From the IMG/VR virus record IMGVR_UViG_3300037586_004497, positions 1 to 46,154 of that record: a stretch of 46,154 nucleotides of DNA; one strand, given 5' to 3'. Each line of letters starts with the position of its first letter. The stretch's first letter is position 1. Origin of the DNA: a virus. Position numbers and translations under genes: made by a program. The notes below the pieces were generated by a model. The model had not been told where the DNA came from. It saw only the letters and a program-made list of their open reading frames with translations, and searched no databases. Positions 19,486 through 27,726 of this stretch are shown piece after piece.

Positions 19486-19509
19486 TATTTAATTTAAAAC
19501 AAAACAAAG

Positions 19510-19590
19510 ATGAGTAAGTGGAAAAGAGTATTTAAATGGAATATATTCTCTTATAGAATAAGAATTTATAAACGTAGAAAAAGAAAATAA
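19510..19590 (+). CDS. Very basic 26-aa peptide
   Basis: The sequence begins MSKWKRVFKWNIFSYRIRIY and ends in KRRKRK, so almost half of the residues are Lys or Arg. It starts with the recurrent AAAGATGAGTAAG context seen at the next genes. Possibly a nucleic-acid or membrane-active peptide. Short, so tentative. Confidence 0.4.
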   Translation: MSKWKRVFKWNIFSYRIRIYKRRKRK

Positions 19591-19595
19591 TTAAT

Positions 19596-19976
19596 ATGGG
19601 ATTAGATCAACACGTATATAAAATAAAACATGATATTAGTAAAGATGTAGATTTTAAGGAAGAAATTCAAGATATAGATATAGAACAAATACATTATTGG
19701 AGAAAGCATCCAAATCTACATGGTTTTATGGAAAATTTGTATATTGAAAAAGGAGGAGAGGATGAGTTTAATTGTAGACCAGTTAAATTAACTCAAGAAG
19801 ACATTGATAAGCTTGCTGAAGTAATATTAGATAAAAATCTTCCTGAAACTGAAGGATTCTTCTTTGGAGAATCTATTGGAGATAAAGAAGAAGAAGATGA
19901 TGACTTAGATTTTTGTTCAAAAGCAAGTCAAGCATTAAAAAAAGGATATAACATCTACTATGAAAGTTGGTGGTAA
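19596..19976 (+). CDS. Conserved phage protein (YWRK / GFFFG type), unknown function
   Basis: This is a 126-aa protein starting MGLDQHVYKIKHD. It shows a widely shared phage pattern: MGLDxxxY, then HYWRKHPNLHGFMENLY, then LPETEGFFFGES and a C-terminal YNIYYESWW. Proteins with this set occur in very many unrelated phages with no known biochemical role. An acidic insert (KEEEDDDLD) is near residue 98-106. Confidence 0.75.
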   Translation: MGLDQHVYKIKHDISKDVDFKEEIQDIDIEQIHYWRKHPNLHGFMENLYIEKGGEDEFNCRPVKLTQEDIDKLAEVILDKNLPETEGFFFGESIGDKEEEDDDLDFCSKASQALKKGYNIYYESWW

Positions 19977-19988
19977 AATTAGATAAAG

Positions 19989-20147
19989 ATGAGTAAGAAA
20001 AAAAGAACCCTTAAGACTCTCCAAGAGCAGCATCAGATTATAGTTACTATTTATTCTTATACTGATGAGAATGGAAAAAAGATATATGATTTTGAAGAAA
20101 TGCAAAGAAAATTTGAAAGAAAATTAGAAAAATTAAAAGATGAATAA
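19989..20147 (+). CDS. Small charged protein, unknown
   Basis: This is 52 aa: MSKKKRTLKTLQEQHQIIVT, then IYSYTDENGKKIYDFEEM and a helical RKFERKLEKLKDE end. Its start is AAAGATGAGTAAG, and its end AAAGATGAATAAG carries the start of the next gene (eight-base overlap). Function unknown. Confidence 0.5.
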   Translation: MSKKKRTLKTLQEQHQIIVTIYSYTDENGKKIYDFEEMQRKFERKLEKLKDE

Positions 20148-20340
20148 GAAAGCAGAAAAAGTATTTGCAAGAGTTGGTTTTGAAGATAAAGTTGTTCCCT
20201 TATCATCATATTATTTATATATAACAACTCAAAATCATTCATATCTAATAGGATATGAAGATGAAGATGGAATAGAATGTGAAGAAGATGGAACTTATTT
20301 ATACCAAGATAGTGATAATAAAAACAAAGAAAATGAGTAA
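20140..20340 (+). CDS. Small acidic protein, unknown
   Basis: This is 66 aa: MNKKAEKVFARVGFEDKVVP, a Tyr-rich strand (LSSYYLYITTQNHSYLIGYE) and an acidic tail (DEDGIECEEDG). It overlaps both neighbours by eight bases in the ATG-A-(A/G)-TAA arrangement. Confidence 0.5.
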   Translation: MNKKAEKVFARVGFEDKVVPLSSYYLYITTQNHSYLIGYEDEDGIECEEDGTYLYQDSDNKNKENE

Positions 20341-20497
20341 AGATATTTTAAAAGCTAGTTGGACAAATAAAGATGGTTATACAATTATTATTGAAGCACC
20401 TGATTTTGAATTAGAAAAACTTCATGAAAAGGTAAAATATTATAATAGAAATAATAATGAAGTACATTATTCATGTAAAAACAAAAAAGATGAGTAA
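20333..20497 (+). CDS. Small protein, unknown
   Basis: This is 54 aa from the ATG at 20333: MSKDILKASWTNKDGYTIII, then EAPDFELEKLHEKVKYYN and KKDE at the end. The start is in an ATGAGTAA overlap with the upstream stop. It may be a small beta-alpha unit. Confidence 0.5.
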   Translation: MSKDILKASWTNKDGYTIIIEAPDFELEKLHEKVKYYNRNNNEVHYSCKNKKDE

Positions 20498-20663
20498 AGA
20501 AATAGAAAAATTATGTGTTCTTTGTAAAAAATCAATTAGAGGTGCATATGGACACAATGCAGAACCTTTAGCTAAAGGAAGATGTTGTGAAGAATGTAAT
20601 ATACGTAAAGTATTACCAGAAAGATTAGCTAATTTATTTAAATCAAATAAAGATGAGAACTAA
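20490..20663 (+). CDS. Zinc-binding small protein
   Basis: This is 57 aa from the ATG at 20490: CVLC (residues 9-12) and CCEEC (about 34-38) give a four-Cys zinc site around SIRGAYGHNAEPLAKGR. The C-terminal helix is basic (RKVLPERLANLFKSNKDEN). The GHNAEPLAxGRCCxxCN pattern resembles a phage family with no assigned function (recalled, not checked). Overlaps neighbours by eight and eleven bases. Confidence 0.6.
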   Translation: MSKEIEKLCVLCKKSIRGAYGHNAEPLAKGRCCEECNIRKVLPERLANLFKSNKDEN

Positions 20664-20742
20664 TATAATTGATTGGATGGAATATTGGGATAATTTTAAT
20701 AAAGAATTATATATTCAATATCTATTAGCAAAAAAGCAATAA
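20653..20742 (+). CDS. 29-aa peptide, unknown
   Basis: It starts MRTNIIDWMEYWDNFNK and ends LAKKQ, an aromatic helix. The start lies in the KDEN-stop region of the upstream gene (AAAGATGAGAACTAA), like the preceding overlaps. Tentative because of length. Confidence 0.35.
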   Translation: MRTNIIDWMEYWDNFNKELYIQYLLAKKQ

Positions 20743-20747
20743 AAATT

Positions 20748-20960
20748 ATGAAAAAAAAGAAATGTACTTTTAAAGATTTTAAAGAATATCAAAAAGTTGA
20801 AGCTAGAGCAAAAAAAGCAAAAAAAGCAATACTGATTAACAAATATACTCCTACAGCTTTTATAAATAGTTTAGATGAAATTGCTAAAGACACACCTAAT
20901 GATGCTACTTTAGGAAAAAGACTTAGAATAATATTAAAAATATGGAAAAAAGAATCATAA
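20748..20960 (+). CDS. Small basic protein, unknown
   Basis: This is 70 aa, Lys-rich: KDFKEYQKVEARAKKAKKAI and a C-terminal GKRLRIILKIWKKES. It overlaps the next gene by 19 bases. It may bind nucleic acid. Confidence 0.5.
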   Translation: MKKKKCTFKDFKEYQKVEARAKKAKKAILINKYTPTAFINSLDEIAKDTPNDATLGKRLRIILKIWKKES

Positions 20961-21355
20961 ATTTAACTAAAAAAATTTGTAAAGAACACTTTGAAATGAC
21001 TAATGGAGATGACTGTAAAAATTTAAATTATTTATGGTATATGTATGTACATGGTACAAAAAAAAATACATTTAAACCTTTTGTTTTTCTTGCAGAATTA
21101 AGTTTATTACACTATCTTAAATACATTGATAAAAAAAGTACAAACAATGTAATAAGCATGTTAGAATCAACAGATAAAGAAAATTTATTTGTAGCTTCCC
21201 AAGTAATTCAATTTTATAGAAAAGAAAGAATTAAAGAACTAGGAGAATTTAATATTAAAGAACCAAAATATGTTGAAGTAAGAAAATCTTATGAAACAAA
21301 AATATTAAATAAAGATATTTGGTCTAATAAAAAAAAATTAGAAAATAATGAGTGA
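20942..21355 (+). CDS. Hypothetical helical protein
   Basis: This is a 137-aa protein of helices: LTKKICKEHFEMTNGDDCKN, then FVFLAELSLLHYLKYIDKK and SQVIQFYRKERIKELGEF. No motif recognised. It overlaps both neighbours (19 bases and eight bases), which shows tight packing. Confidence 0.55.
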   Translation: MEKRIINLTKKICKEHFEMTNGDDCKNLNYLWYMYVHGTKKNTFKPFVFLAELSLLHYLKYIDKKSTNNVISMLESTDKENLFVASQVIQFYRKERIKELGEFNIKEPKYVEVRKSYETKILNKDIWSNKKKLENNE

Positions 21356-21602
21356 AAAAGAATTAATAAAATTAAATTTTATACGTACAGATGTTCCTGA
21401 TGCAGAAAGTGGTAATGGTTATGATTATTACTATTATACCTTAGATATAATGCCAGGATTATCATTAACATCTGTTGCAGATGATGAAGTAGAAAATGAT
21501 AATTGGTATGTACGCAATTGGGATTGGCCTCAAGCTAAAATTAAAAATACTGAATCTATTAAACAATTAAAAAAAATGGTATTATGTTTTCAGCAAAATT
21601 AA
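21348..21602 (+). CDS. Small protein, unknown
   Basis: This is 84 aa: SEKELIKLNFIRTDVPDAES, an aromatic strand (YDYYYYTLDIMPG) and a Trp-rich middle (NWYVRNWDWPQA). The strand order suggests a small beta sheet. Starts in an eight-base overlap (ATGAGTGA) with the upstream stop. Confidence 0.5.
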   Translation: MSEKELIKLNFIRTDVPDAESGNGYDYYYYTLDIMPGLSLTSVADDEVENDNWYVRNWDWPQAKIKNTESIKQLKKMVLCFQQN

Positions 21603-21946
21603 AACTTGAAGAGGGTAAATTAATTTATCCAAAAGAATTAGATAAATTAAAATATAATTTATTTATTGATAAACTTGTTGAAGGTCAAGAAGTTGATATA
21701 TTTATGTCATTATCAGAAAATAATGGAAGTGGTGCACAAATTTCAAAAGTGCATAAATGTATTAGAGAATTAGCTAAAGAAAGTGGTTATAGTTTTGATG
21801 ACATGAAAAAACTTGTAAAAGAAAATGCAGGTCTTATAATAGCTGGAGAAATAAAATCCTTTGCTGATTGTAATAAAGAAGAATTAAGTCAAGCTATACA
21901 AACTTGTATTGAAATAGGAGAATTTTATAATGTTAGTCTTCATTAG
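21584..21946 (+). CDS. Conserved phage protein, possible recombination accessory
   Basis: This is a 120-aa protein. The conserved-looking core is KVHKCIRELAKESGYSFDDM, KKLVKENAGLIIAGE, then SFADCNKEELSQAIQTCIEI. The combination of a His/Arg helix, DDMKKLVKxxAGL and KSFxDCxKEEL occurs in a phage family that sits near recombination genes (recalled). A NinB-like role is possible but uncertain. Its 3' end overlaps the 3' end of the minus-strand gene at 21933. Confidence 0.5.
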   Translation: MFSAKLKLEEGKLIYPKELDKLKYNLFIDKLVEGQEVDIFMSLSENNGSGAQISKVHKCIRELAKESGYSFDDMKKLVKENAGLIIAGEIKSFADCNKEELSQAIQTCIEIGEFYNVSLH

Positions 21947-22265
21947 ATTTAACTTTTGATATTAAATCTTTTTTAATGTCTTTAATATCTACATTTTTTT
22001 CAATAAAAGAATCAGTTTCTAAAGCTTGCTTTTCTATTTCACCAATAAGTAAACTTAAAGTATAAAAAAGTCTTTCTTTATCATTCATATTTTTATATTC
22101 TTGAGAAACTATTTGTTTTATAAATTCTTCAGGATTTCCTGATTCATCATAAAGTTCTTTAAAAACTGTAAATATTGAAGCTTTGGTCATTAAATAATAA
22201 GTTTTATTAACTTTTACATTTAATAAAGCATCATCTTTCATTTCTTTAATTTTTTTACTTTCCAT
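21933..22265 (-). CDS. Lone minus-strand gene, helical protein
   Basis: This is a 110-aa protein: MESKKIKEMKDDALLNVKVN, KTYYLMTKASIFTVFKELYD, then FYTLSLLIGEIEKQALET. It looks like a real protein, with no Tyr/Ile low complexity typical of shadow frames, and there is no plus-strand gene in the same place except the last 14 bases of 21584-21946. It has an A/T-rich leader on the minus strand. Function unknown. Confidence 0.6.
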   Translation of the reverse strand: MESKKIKEMKDDALLNVKVNKTYYLMTKASIFTVFKELYDESGNPEEFIKQIVSQEYKNMNDKERLFYTLSLLIGEIEKQALETDSFIEKNVDIKDIKKDLISKVKSNED

Positions 22266-22295
22266 TATTTAATTTTTATCAAATATAAACAAAAT

Positions 22296-23009
22296 ATGAC
22301 AAAAACTATAGACATAAATGAAATTAAACAAAAATTATTTAAAAAATTAGAACCATCAGGATGGGATAAAATTCTTAAATCTTTTATATTTAGCACTGAT
22401 TTTGAAAATATTATTATTCAGTTAGTAACTTTATCAAAAGATAGTAAAAGATTTACTCCTAAACTTAGTCAATTATTTAAAGCATTTGAAGAATGTCCTT
22501 ATGATAAACTAAAAATCATAATGATAGGGCAAGATCCTTATCCAGAACTTGGTATAGCTGATGGTATTGCATTTAGTTGTAGTAATACAATGGAACAACA
22601 TCCTCAACTTAGATATTTATTAAATGCAGTTAATAAAACTGTATATGATGGTGTTGGACAATCTTATGATCCAAATTTAACTAGATGGTCTAATCAAGGA
22701 ATATTAATGCTAAACACTGCATTAACTACTACTATAGGTAAACCAGGACAACATTATCCTATATGGAAACCTTTTTTAGCATATTTATTTGATTATTTTA
22801 GTTTTGCACACACAGGATTAGTATATGTCTATATAGGTAAGCAAGCTCAAGATTGGAAAGATTTAATTCATGATATGAATTATAAATTTTCAATAAGTCA
22901 TCCTGCATCTGCTGCTTATTTAGATGATTCTCAATGGGATTGTGAAAATATCTTTAATGATATTAATAATATTATGTATAACTTATATGGCGAAAAAATA
23001 ACTTGGTAA
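22296..23009 (+). CDS. ung: Uracil-DNA glycosylase, family 1
   Basis: This is a 237-aa protein. Motif A with the water-activating Asp is GQDPYPELG (78-86), followed by GIAFSCSN, and GILMLNTALTT-type strand with GKPGQHYPIW, and the motif B region SHPASAAY (about 199-206) in place of HPSPLS. It removes uracil from DNA. The setting next to DnaB and the replication genes suggests it protects phage DNA, or that it has a structural role in replication as in poxviruses. The motif B variant should be noted, but the key His is kept. Confidence 0.9.
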   Translation: MTKTIDINEIKQKLFKKLEPSGWDKILKSFIFSTDFENIIIQLVTLSKDSKRFTPKLSQLFKAFEECPYDKLKIIMIGQDPYPELGIADGIAFSCSNTMEQHPQLRYLLNAVNKTVYDGVGQSYDPNLTRWSNQGILMLNTALTTTIGKPGQHYPIWKPFLAYLFDYFSFAHTGLVYVYIGKQAQDWKDLIHDMNYKFSISHPASAAYLDDSQWDCENIFNDINNIMYNLYGEKITW

Positions 23010-23010
23010 T

Positions 23011-23601
23011 ATGGATGAAATATTTAATAAATTAATAAAAGAAAAGCTAACACCTAATTCTTTATATGTATTATATTGTATAAAAAAAAAGTTATCTGTA
23101 TCTAAAGCCTTGGCTAATTCTGATTTAGAAATACATAGATTAAAAGCTGATGACTGGTTAAATGAACAGTTGCAGTTAACAAGTAAAAGTATTATCTTTA
23201 TGGAAGAATTAAATTCATACTTTAGAAAAAGTAAAAAGAAAACTTCTAAAGATTTAATGGGAGATAAATTTGATATTTATATCAAAAAATATAATTCAAT
23301 ATTTCCTGTTAAAAAACTTGGAAGCGGTAAGTATGCAAGAACTAATCTTAAAAATCTAGAATCAGGTTTTAGATGGTTTTTTGATACTTATGACTATGAT
23401 TGGAAAACAATATTACAAGCAACAGAAAAATACGTAGAAGAATACAAATTGAAAAATTATGAATACATGAGAACATCCCAATACTTTATTAGAAAACAAA
23501 ATACAGACAAATCATTTGAGTCTGATTTAGCTACCCACTGCGATATGGTAAATGATGGTGGCTGTAATGAAGAAAATATATTCAGAGAAAAAGTAGTATA
23601 A
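23011..23601 (+). CDS. Replication accessory protein, unknown
   Basis: This is a 196-aa protein, one base after the UDG stop and directly before the DnaB-type helicase. The middle (NSIFPVKKLGSGKYARTNLK, NLESGFRWFFDTYDYDW) is typical of a phage protein often located before helicase genes. The first 45 residues (LTPNSLYVLYCIKKKLSVSK) look like a winged-helix. A helicase loader or replisome factor is an inference from position. Confidence 0.55.
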   Translation: MDEIFNKLIKEKLTPNSLYVLYCIKKKLSVSKALANSDLEIHRLKADDWLNEQLQLTSKSIIFMEELNSYFRKSKKKTSKDLMGDKFDIYIKKYNSIFPVKKLGSGKYARTNLKNLESGFRWFFDTYDYDWKTILQATEKYVEEYKLKNYEYMRTSQYFIRKQNTDKSFESDLATHCDMVNDGGCNEENIFREKVV

Positions 23602-23602
23602 T

Positions 23603-24613
23603 TTGGAACAATTTAACAATGCAAAGCCTTTAAAGGCTATTAGCAAAGTGCGTGCTTATGAAAAAGCTCTCTTAGAAATGAAAGGGAGAATGGATGGTAA
23701 AATTAAAAGTCTTAAAACTGCATGGCCAAAGTTTAATGATGCTACACTAAATGGTTTAGAATGGAATACACTAACTGTTGTTGGTGCAAGACCAGGTGTC
23801 GGTAAAACTTTGTTTATGGAACAACTTGTTACTGAAATAATTGCTCTTAATACAGATCAAGATTTTCAAGTATTACAATTTCAATTTGAAATGCCTGAAA
23901 AAACTCTTGGTATGAGAGCATTTTCAACCATAACTCAAAAAGACTATGGTATTTTACATAGTAAATATGAACCACTTCAAGAAGATATTTATAATAAATG
24001 TAAACAATATACCAGTATATTAAATAAAAATAATAAAGTTTATTCTGTTTATAGACCCTGTACTGTTAATGAATTTTGTGCAAGTATACATTATCACTTT
24101 GAACAAAATGTTAAAATAAAAGATGATAAAAAAATATATCCAAAATTATTAGTAACAGTAGATCATTCAGCTTTATTTAAAAGAGATAGGCATGAAAAAG
24201 ATAGATTTGAAATGTTATATAATTTAGGAGAAGCTCTTACTTTTATGAAAAGAAGTTATCCTCTATCATTTGTTGTATTAAGTCAGCTTAATAGAAATAT
24301 TGATGATCCTAAAAGAGCTATGGAAGGTACATATGGTAACTATGTTTTAGATTCTGATTTATTTGGAGCTGATGCATTATTGCAACATGCTGATATAGTA
24401 GTAGGTATTAATAAACCAGCTGCTAGAAAAATTAGATATTATGGTCCTGAAAGATTTCAAATCATTGATCCAGATACTTTAGTATTTCATTTCTTAAAAT
24501 GTAGAAATGGGGATACAAGAATGAGTTTCTTTAAATTAGATAGAAATACAATAAGAATAATAGAAATGAATACACCAGGTAATACACAAACCAATACAAA
24601 AATTAATATATGA
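23603..24613 (+). CDS. DnaB-type replicative helicase
   Basis: This is 336 aa. Walker A GARPGVGKT (61-69), a Walker B-like LLVTVDHS (about 187-194) and a C-terminal FLKCRNGD block fit the RecA-fold domain of DnaB (superfamily 4). The DnaB N-terminal domain is nearly absent, as in several phage forms. The start is TTG at 23603, one base after the upstream stop; the first in-frame ATG is about 25 codons in and would remove conserved residues only partly. It unwinds DNA at the fork, working with the primase. Confidence 0.85.
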   Translation: MEQFNNAKPLKAISKVRAYEKALLEMKGRMDGKIKSLKTAWPKFNDATLNGLEWNTLTVVGARPGVGKTLFMEQLVTEIIALNTDQDFQVLQFQFEMPEKTLGMRAFSTITQKDYGILHSKYEPLQEDIYNKCKQYTSILNKNNKVYSVYRPCTVNEFCASIHYHFEQNVKIKDDKKIYPKLLVTVDHSALFKRDRHEKDRFEMLYNLGEALTFMKRSYPLSFVVLSQLNRNIDDPKRAMEGTYGNYVLDSDLFGADALLQHADIVVGINKPAARKIRYYGPERFQIIDPDTLVFHFLKCRNGDTRMSFFKLDRNTIRIIEMNTPGNTQTNTKINI

Positions 24614-25242
24614 ATACAAGACAAGAGAATACAAAAATTCTTATGGCAACACATTTGCCAACTTTTAAAAAATTTAAAATTATTGATCCTTTTTTTGTTG
24701 CTAAATCTGCATGGGCTCCTCCAGGAGAAGAGCTTAAAATGCAATTTTTTCCAAATGAATTAAAGCAAGGTAAAGATATATATACAGAATTTAGTGATTT
24801 TAATGGAGTTTCAGAAGATACAACACATACATTGTATAAGCTAAAATATAATCCTTTTTATAAAGAAGAATATCCTTTAGAACAAAAAACAAGTAAATCA
24901 GGTAATGACTATGAAGTATATATTGTTCCCGTTGAAGAACTTGTTGTAATTGATAAAAAAACCGGTAAAGAAATACCTTATAATTCTTATCAAGATTATT
25001 TAAAACACCCCCCTAAAGAAATAGAAACACAAGAAGCAGATTTTCCAAATTTTGCTAAAGAATATCTTGAAGTAGGGTTAAAGAAAAAAGAAGAAGATGA
25101 TCCTAATTATGTTCCTTGGAAAGAAGATGATGTTAATAAAGATAATATTAATGAAGATCTTAAATCAGTTCTTTTAAAAATTGCATTTGAATTAAATAAT
25201 CTTTCAGATATATTATCACACAAAATAACAAAAATAAAATGA
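24610..25242 (+). CDS. Hypothetical protein of the replication operon
   Basis: This is a 210-aa protein overlapping the helicase gene by four bases and the ATPase gene by four. It is acidic at the end (KKKEEDDPNYVPWKEDDVNK). The middle has EVYIVPVEELVVIDKKTGKE, a beta hairpin. Its constant operon position suggests a replication role. No motif recognised. Confidence 0.55.
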   Translation: MNTRQENTKILMATHLPTFKKFKIIDPFFVAKSAWAPPGEELKMQFFPNELKQGKDIYTEFSDFNGVSEDTTHTLYKLKYNPFYKEEYPLEQKTSKSGNDYEVYIVPVEELVVIDKKTGKEIPYNSYQDYLKHPPKEIETQEADFPNFAKEYLEVGLKKKEEDDPNYVPWKEDDVNKDNINEDLKSVLLKIAFELNNLSDILSHKITKIK

Positions 25243-25964
25243 GCATAGTACTTCCAACAACAAAAGTAAAAATAGAAAGAGTTAATCCTAAGAGATTAAT
25301 TATTTATAGTAAACCTAAAACAGGTAAAACAACAGCATATGCAGGATTAAAAAATAATCTTATATTAGATTTAGAAAATGGAGCTGAATATGTTGAAGCA
25401 TTAAAAGTTAAAATTAACAATTTACAAGACTTACTAGATGCTGGAAAAGCAATTAAAGACGCAGATAAACCTTATGATTATGTTACTGTAGATACAGTAA
25501 CCGCATTAGAAGAAATGGTAATGCCCTTAGCAGTAAAATTATATAAGAAAACAGCTATGGGAAAAAATTATGATGGTGATAATGTAATAACTCTAGCAAA
25601 TGGTGCAGGATATTTGTATATTAGGCAAGCATTCTTTCAAGTTTTAGATTTTATTGACACCTTAGCACCACATATTATCTTATCAGGACACATCAAAGAC
25701 AAAGTTGTAGATGATAAAGGAGAAATGGTTATGGCTGCTAATATTGATCTCACTGGAAAAATAAAATCCTTAATTTGTGCTAATTCAGATGCAATTGGAT
25801 ACATGTATAGAAAAGGTAACAAAGTATTTATCAATTTTAATAATAATGATAATGTAACATGTGGTGCAAGACCTGACCACTTAAGAAATAAAGAAATAGT
25901 AATTTCTGAAATGCAAGTAATGAGTGGTGAGATAAAAACTCACTGGAATAGAATATATAAATAA
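25239..25964 (+). CDS. Sak4-like ATPase (AAA_24), recombination
   Basis: This is a 241-aa RecA-fold ATPase: Walker A SKPKTGKTT (24-32), Walker B-like YVTVDTVTALE (about 84-94) and a middle ALYIRQAFF-type helix with HIILSGHIKDK. This matches phage Sak4/AAA_24 proteins, single-strand annealing recombinases that work with an SSB. The next gene is the SSB-like protein, which supports the pairing. Confidence 0.8.
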   Translation: MSIVLPTTKVKIERVNPKRLIIYSKPKTGKTTAYAGLKNNLILDLENGAEYVEALKVKINNLQDLLDAGKAIKDADKPYDYVTVDTVTALEEMVMPLAVKLYKKTAMGKNYDGDNVITLANGAGYLYIRQAFFQVLDFIDTLAPHIILSGHIKDKVVDDKGEMVMAANIDLTGKIKSLICANSDAIGYMYRKGNKVFINFNNNDNVTCGARPDHLRNKEIVISEMQVMSGEIKTHWNRIYK

Positions 25965-25992
25965 ACTTAATTAATAATTTAAAAAAAATCAA

Positions 25993-26676
25993 ATGGCTTT
26001 AAGTACAACAGATTTATCCACAGGTAGCGGGAGCAGCATGCCTAAAACAATTGCTCCAGGAAATCATGAATTAAAAATTAATAGTGTAAGATTAGATGAA
26101 TTTAAATTTATAGAAGGGGCGTATCATCTAATATTAGAAATGGAAACTAAACCAATTGAAGGTTTTGAAGGTTTTATGAAAGATAGAAATGATGAAAGTA
26201 AAGGTAGATATGAAGGTCAAATAGGAAGAGTAAAGGCAAGTCAATATGCATTTGCTGATGGAGAAACCAAATCAGGAATTAAAATTGAAAGAGATAGATC
26301 TCTTTTAGTATGGTTAAAGAATTTTTCTGCAGCTTTAGGTATTACTGATTGGTTTACTGAACAAGATAACCAACATGAAACAATTGAAGACTTTGTAAAA
26401 GCTTTTAATGAAACAGCTCCCTATCAAGATAAATATTTACATACTTGTTTAGCAGGAAAAGAATATGAAAACAAATCAGGTTATATTGCATATGACTGCT
26501 GGTTTGCAAAAGCACAAAATAGAAAGTATGGCTATGCTCCAAATGCAGAAAATATACTTCCTTATGATGAATCAAAACATTTAAGAAAGATTGAGAACAA
26601 ACCAGTTGAATCTTTTGGTAATGATGATGATTTATCAATTCCACTGAAAACTAGTTCAGATTTTAATCTTGACTAA
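25993..26676 (+). CDS. Single-stranded DNA-binding protein-like
   Basis: This is a 227-aa protein with a beta-rich N-terminal half (ELKINSVRLDEFKFIEGAYH, LILEMETKPIEGFEGF, GQIGRVKASQYAFADGE), as in DUF669/OB-fold SSBs next to Sak4. The tail is acidic with DDDLSIPLKTSSDFNLD, an SSB-like interaction tip. Clear operon link to the ATPase. A hairpin at 26696-26724 follows. Assignment by context and composition. Confidence 0.6.
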   Translation: MALSTTDLSTGSGSSMPKTIAPGNHELKINSVRLDEFKFIEGAYHLILEMETKPIEGFEGFMKDRNDESKGRYEGQIGRVKASQYAFADGETKSGIKIERDRSLLVWLKNFSAALGITDWFTEQDNQHETIEDFVKAFNETAPYQDKYLHTCLAGKEYENKSGYIAYDCWFAKAQNRKYGYAPNAENILPYDESKHLRKIENKPVESFGNDDDLSIPLKTSSDFNLD

Positions 26677-26695
26677 TTTATAATTAACATTATAG

Positions 26696-26724
26696 AAAGG
26701 GGAAGTCAATTGGTTTCCCCTTTA
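26696..26724 (+). terminator. Hairpin terminator
   Basis: AAAGGGGAA (26696-26704) pairs with TTCCCCTTT (26715-26723). It lies only 19 bases before the primase ATG at 26743, so transcription must read through, or the hairpin acts in mRNA processing or stability. Confidence 0.6.
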
Positions 26725-26742
26725 TTATCTAAATTAATTTTT

Positions 26743-27726
26743 ATGATTTCAACAAAAAATTTAATTTCTAGTTTAAAAGATATACCTGCGGGTTGGCCTT
26801 TTGAATATTATTTAGGATTATCAAACAAACTTAATGGTCAAGATGTAAAAATTAAATCTATAGTTAATACAAAAGAAAGAATTCCTTCTATGTGTATTTA
26901 CTTTGATATTAGTAGAGATAAATATAAATTCAAAGATTTTTCTTCTGGTTTACAAGGTGATTCAGTGGAACTAGTAAAAGTATTTTGTAACCTTAAAACT
27001 CGTGGTCAAGCTGCCATGAAGTTAATTCAAGATTATAATGAATATATTCTTACTAATAATTATAACCCAATTCAAGAATATAAATCTCATAGTAGATATA
27101 AAGTCACTGATTATGAAATAAGACATTGGACAACTATTGATCAAAAATATTGGACTAAGTTTAATATTGGGTCTAGACTTCTTGAAAAATATAATGTAGC
27201 TCCATTGCAGTACTATAAGATGACAAAAGAAGATGATAAAGGTAAAGAAAGTTCAATTGCTATTAAAGGTCTTAGCCTATATGGTTATTTTAAAGATGAT
27301 GGTACATTGTATAAAGTTTATCAACCCAAAGTATCTGATAAAAAGTTTATTAAAGTCAAAAACTATATTCAAGGTTCTGACCAATTAAACTATGATAAAA
27401 AATATCTTGTAATTACGTCTTCTTTAAAAGATCTAATGGCATTTAATAGGTTAAAGTTAAATGATGCAGAATCAATTGCACCTGATAGTGAGAATACTTT
27501 AATACCAGAGAGTATGCTCAAAAGTATAATATTAAAGTATGAAAAAATATTTGTTTTATTTGATAATGATGAACCAGGAATTAAATCTATGAAAAGATAC
27601 AAAGAAAAATATAATTTTGATTATGTAATTCTTGATATGGAAAAAGATTTATCTGATTCCATTAAAACTTATGGTTTATCTAAAACTAGGGAAACCTTAT
27701 TGCCATTATTAAAACAATTAATATGA
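26743..27726 (+). CDS. DnaG-type primase with Toprim domain
   Basis: This is 327 aa from the ATG at 26743, chosen since a longer frame starting with TTG at 26710 overlaps the hairpin. Residues about 25-95 resemble the DnaG catalytic N-terminal part (PSMCIYFDISRDKYKFKDFS). The Toprim part has KYLVITSSLKDLMAF (about 221-235) and FVLFDNDEPGIKS (about 270-282), with the DxDxxG motif; the usual catalytic Glu of the first motif is not obvious. There is no N-terminal zinc-binding domain. It probably primes DNA synthesis with the DnaB helicase. Confidence 0.8.
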   Translation: MISTKNLISSLKDIPAGWPFEYYLGLSNKLNGQDVKIKSIVNTKERIPSMCIYFDISRDKYKFKDFSSGLQGDSVELVKVFCNLKTRGQAAMKLIQDYNEYILTNNYNPIQEYKSHSRYKVTDYEIRHWTTIDQKYWTKFNIGSRLLEKYNVAPLQYYKMTKEDDKGKESSIAIKGLSLYGYFKDDGTLYKVYQPKVSDKKFIKVKNYIQGSDQLNYDKKYLVITSSLKDLMAFNRLKLNDAESIAPDSENTLIPESMLKSIILKYEKIFVLFDNDEPGIKSMKRYKEKYNFDYVILDMEKDLSDSIKTYGLSKTRETLLPLLKQLI

